Below are positions 5,683-5,684 of a DNA stretch of 5,684 bases, piece by piece. The position numbers and the translations under genes are program-made. Every line of letters starts with the position of its first letter. Position 1 is the stretch's first letter. The DNA lies in the NCBI GenBank assembly GCA_021205005.1, contig JAJPYK010000087.1, forward strand, positions 1 through 5,684, in the 5' to 3' direction. Below the pieces are notes generated by a model that was not told where the DNA came from, did no database searches, and worked only from the letters and a program-made list of their open reading frames with translations. Origin of the DNA: Paraprevotella sp. (lineage in GTDB: Bacteria > Bacteroidota > Bacteroidia > Bacteroidales > Bacteroidaceae).

Positions 5683-5684
5683 TC

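Overview
The window looks like an ordinary housekeeping stretch of a Bacteroidales (phylum Bacteroidota) chromosome. Four things point there: protein flavour (an FtsK with GATGQGKS and DEFGDL motifs, a LolA-like carrier, a DUF5063-type protein), promoters of the Bacteroides type (-33 TTTG, -7 TAnnTTTG), A/T-rich start contexts without Shine-Dalgarno sequences, and the gene order ftsK-lolA-trxB next to rplU-rpmA. I cannot fix the genus from sequence alone. There is no sign of mobile DNA, CRISPR, phage or defence genes.

Layout, left to right. Positions 1-82 hold the end of the ribosomal-protein transcript: a clear intrinsic terminator (about 16-48) and a 17-bp palindrome that overlaps the rpmA stop codon. 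rpmA (bL27, 83-358) and rplU (bL21, 379-696) lie on the minus strand with rplU first, 20 bp apart. Positions 697-878 form the only sizeable intergenic region. It holds a near-ideal Bacteroides promoter for rplU (TTTG-N20-TAACTTTG), an mRNA leader of about 80 nt with a bulged 9-bp hairpin, and a repeated TTAATCCAT element.

Next comes a second minus-strand operon, transcribed from about 5040 down to 879: ftsK (2522-5017), lolA-like (1856-2497) and trxB (879-1817), with gaps of 24 and 38 bp and no visible internal promoter. It joins a DNA translocase of the division septum, a periplasmic lipoprotein chaperone and thioredoxin reductase. These have no obvious shared pathway beyond cell growth and envelope or redox upkeep.

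From the 107-bp gap at 5018-5124, a divergent promoter pair drives ftsK leftward and a 185-residue acidic, soluble DUF5063-like protein (5125-5682) rightward.

I found no convincing undescribed system. The best leads are the structured rplU leader with its repeated element, a candidate autoregulatory leader of a ribosomal-protein operon, and the unknown function of the DUF5063-like gene beside ftsK.
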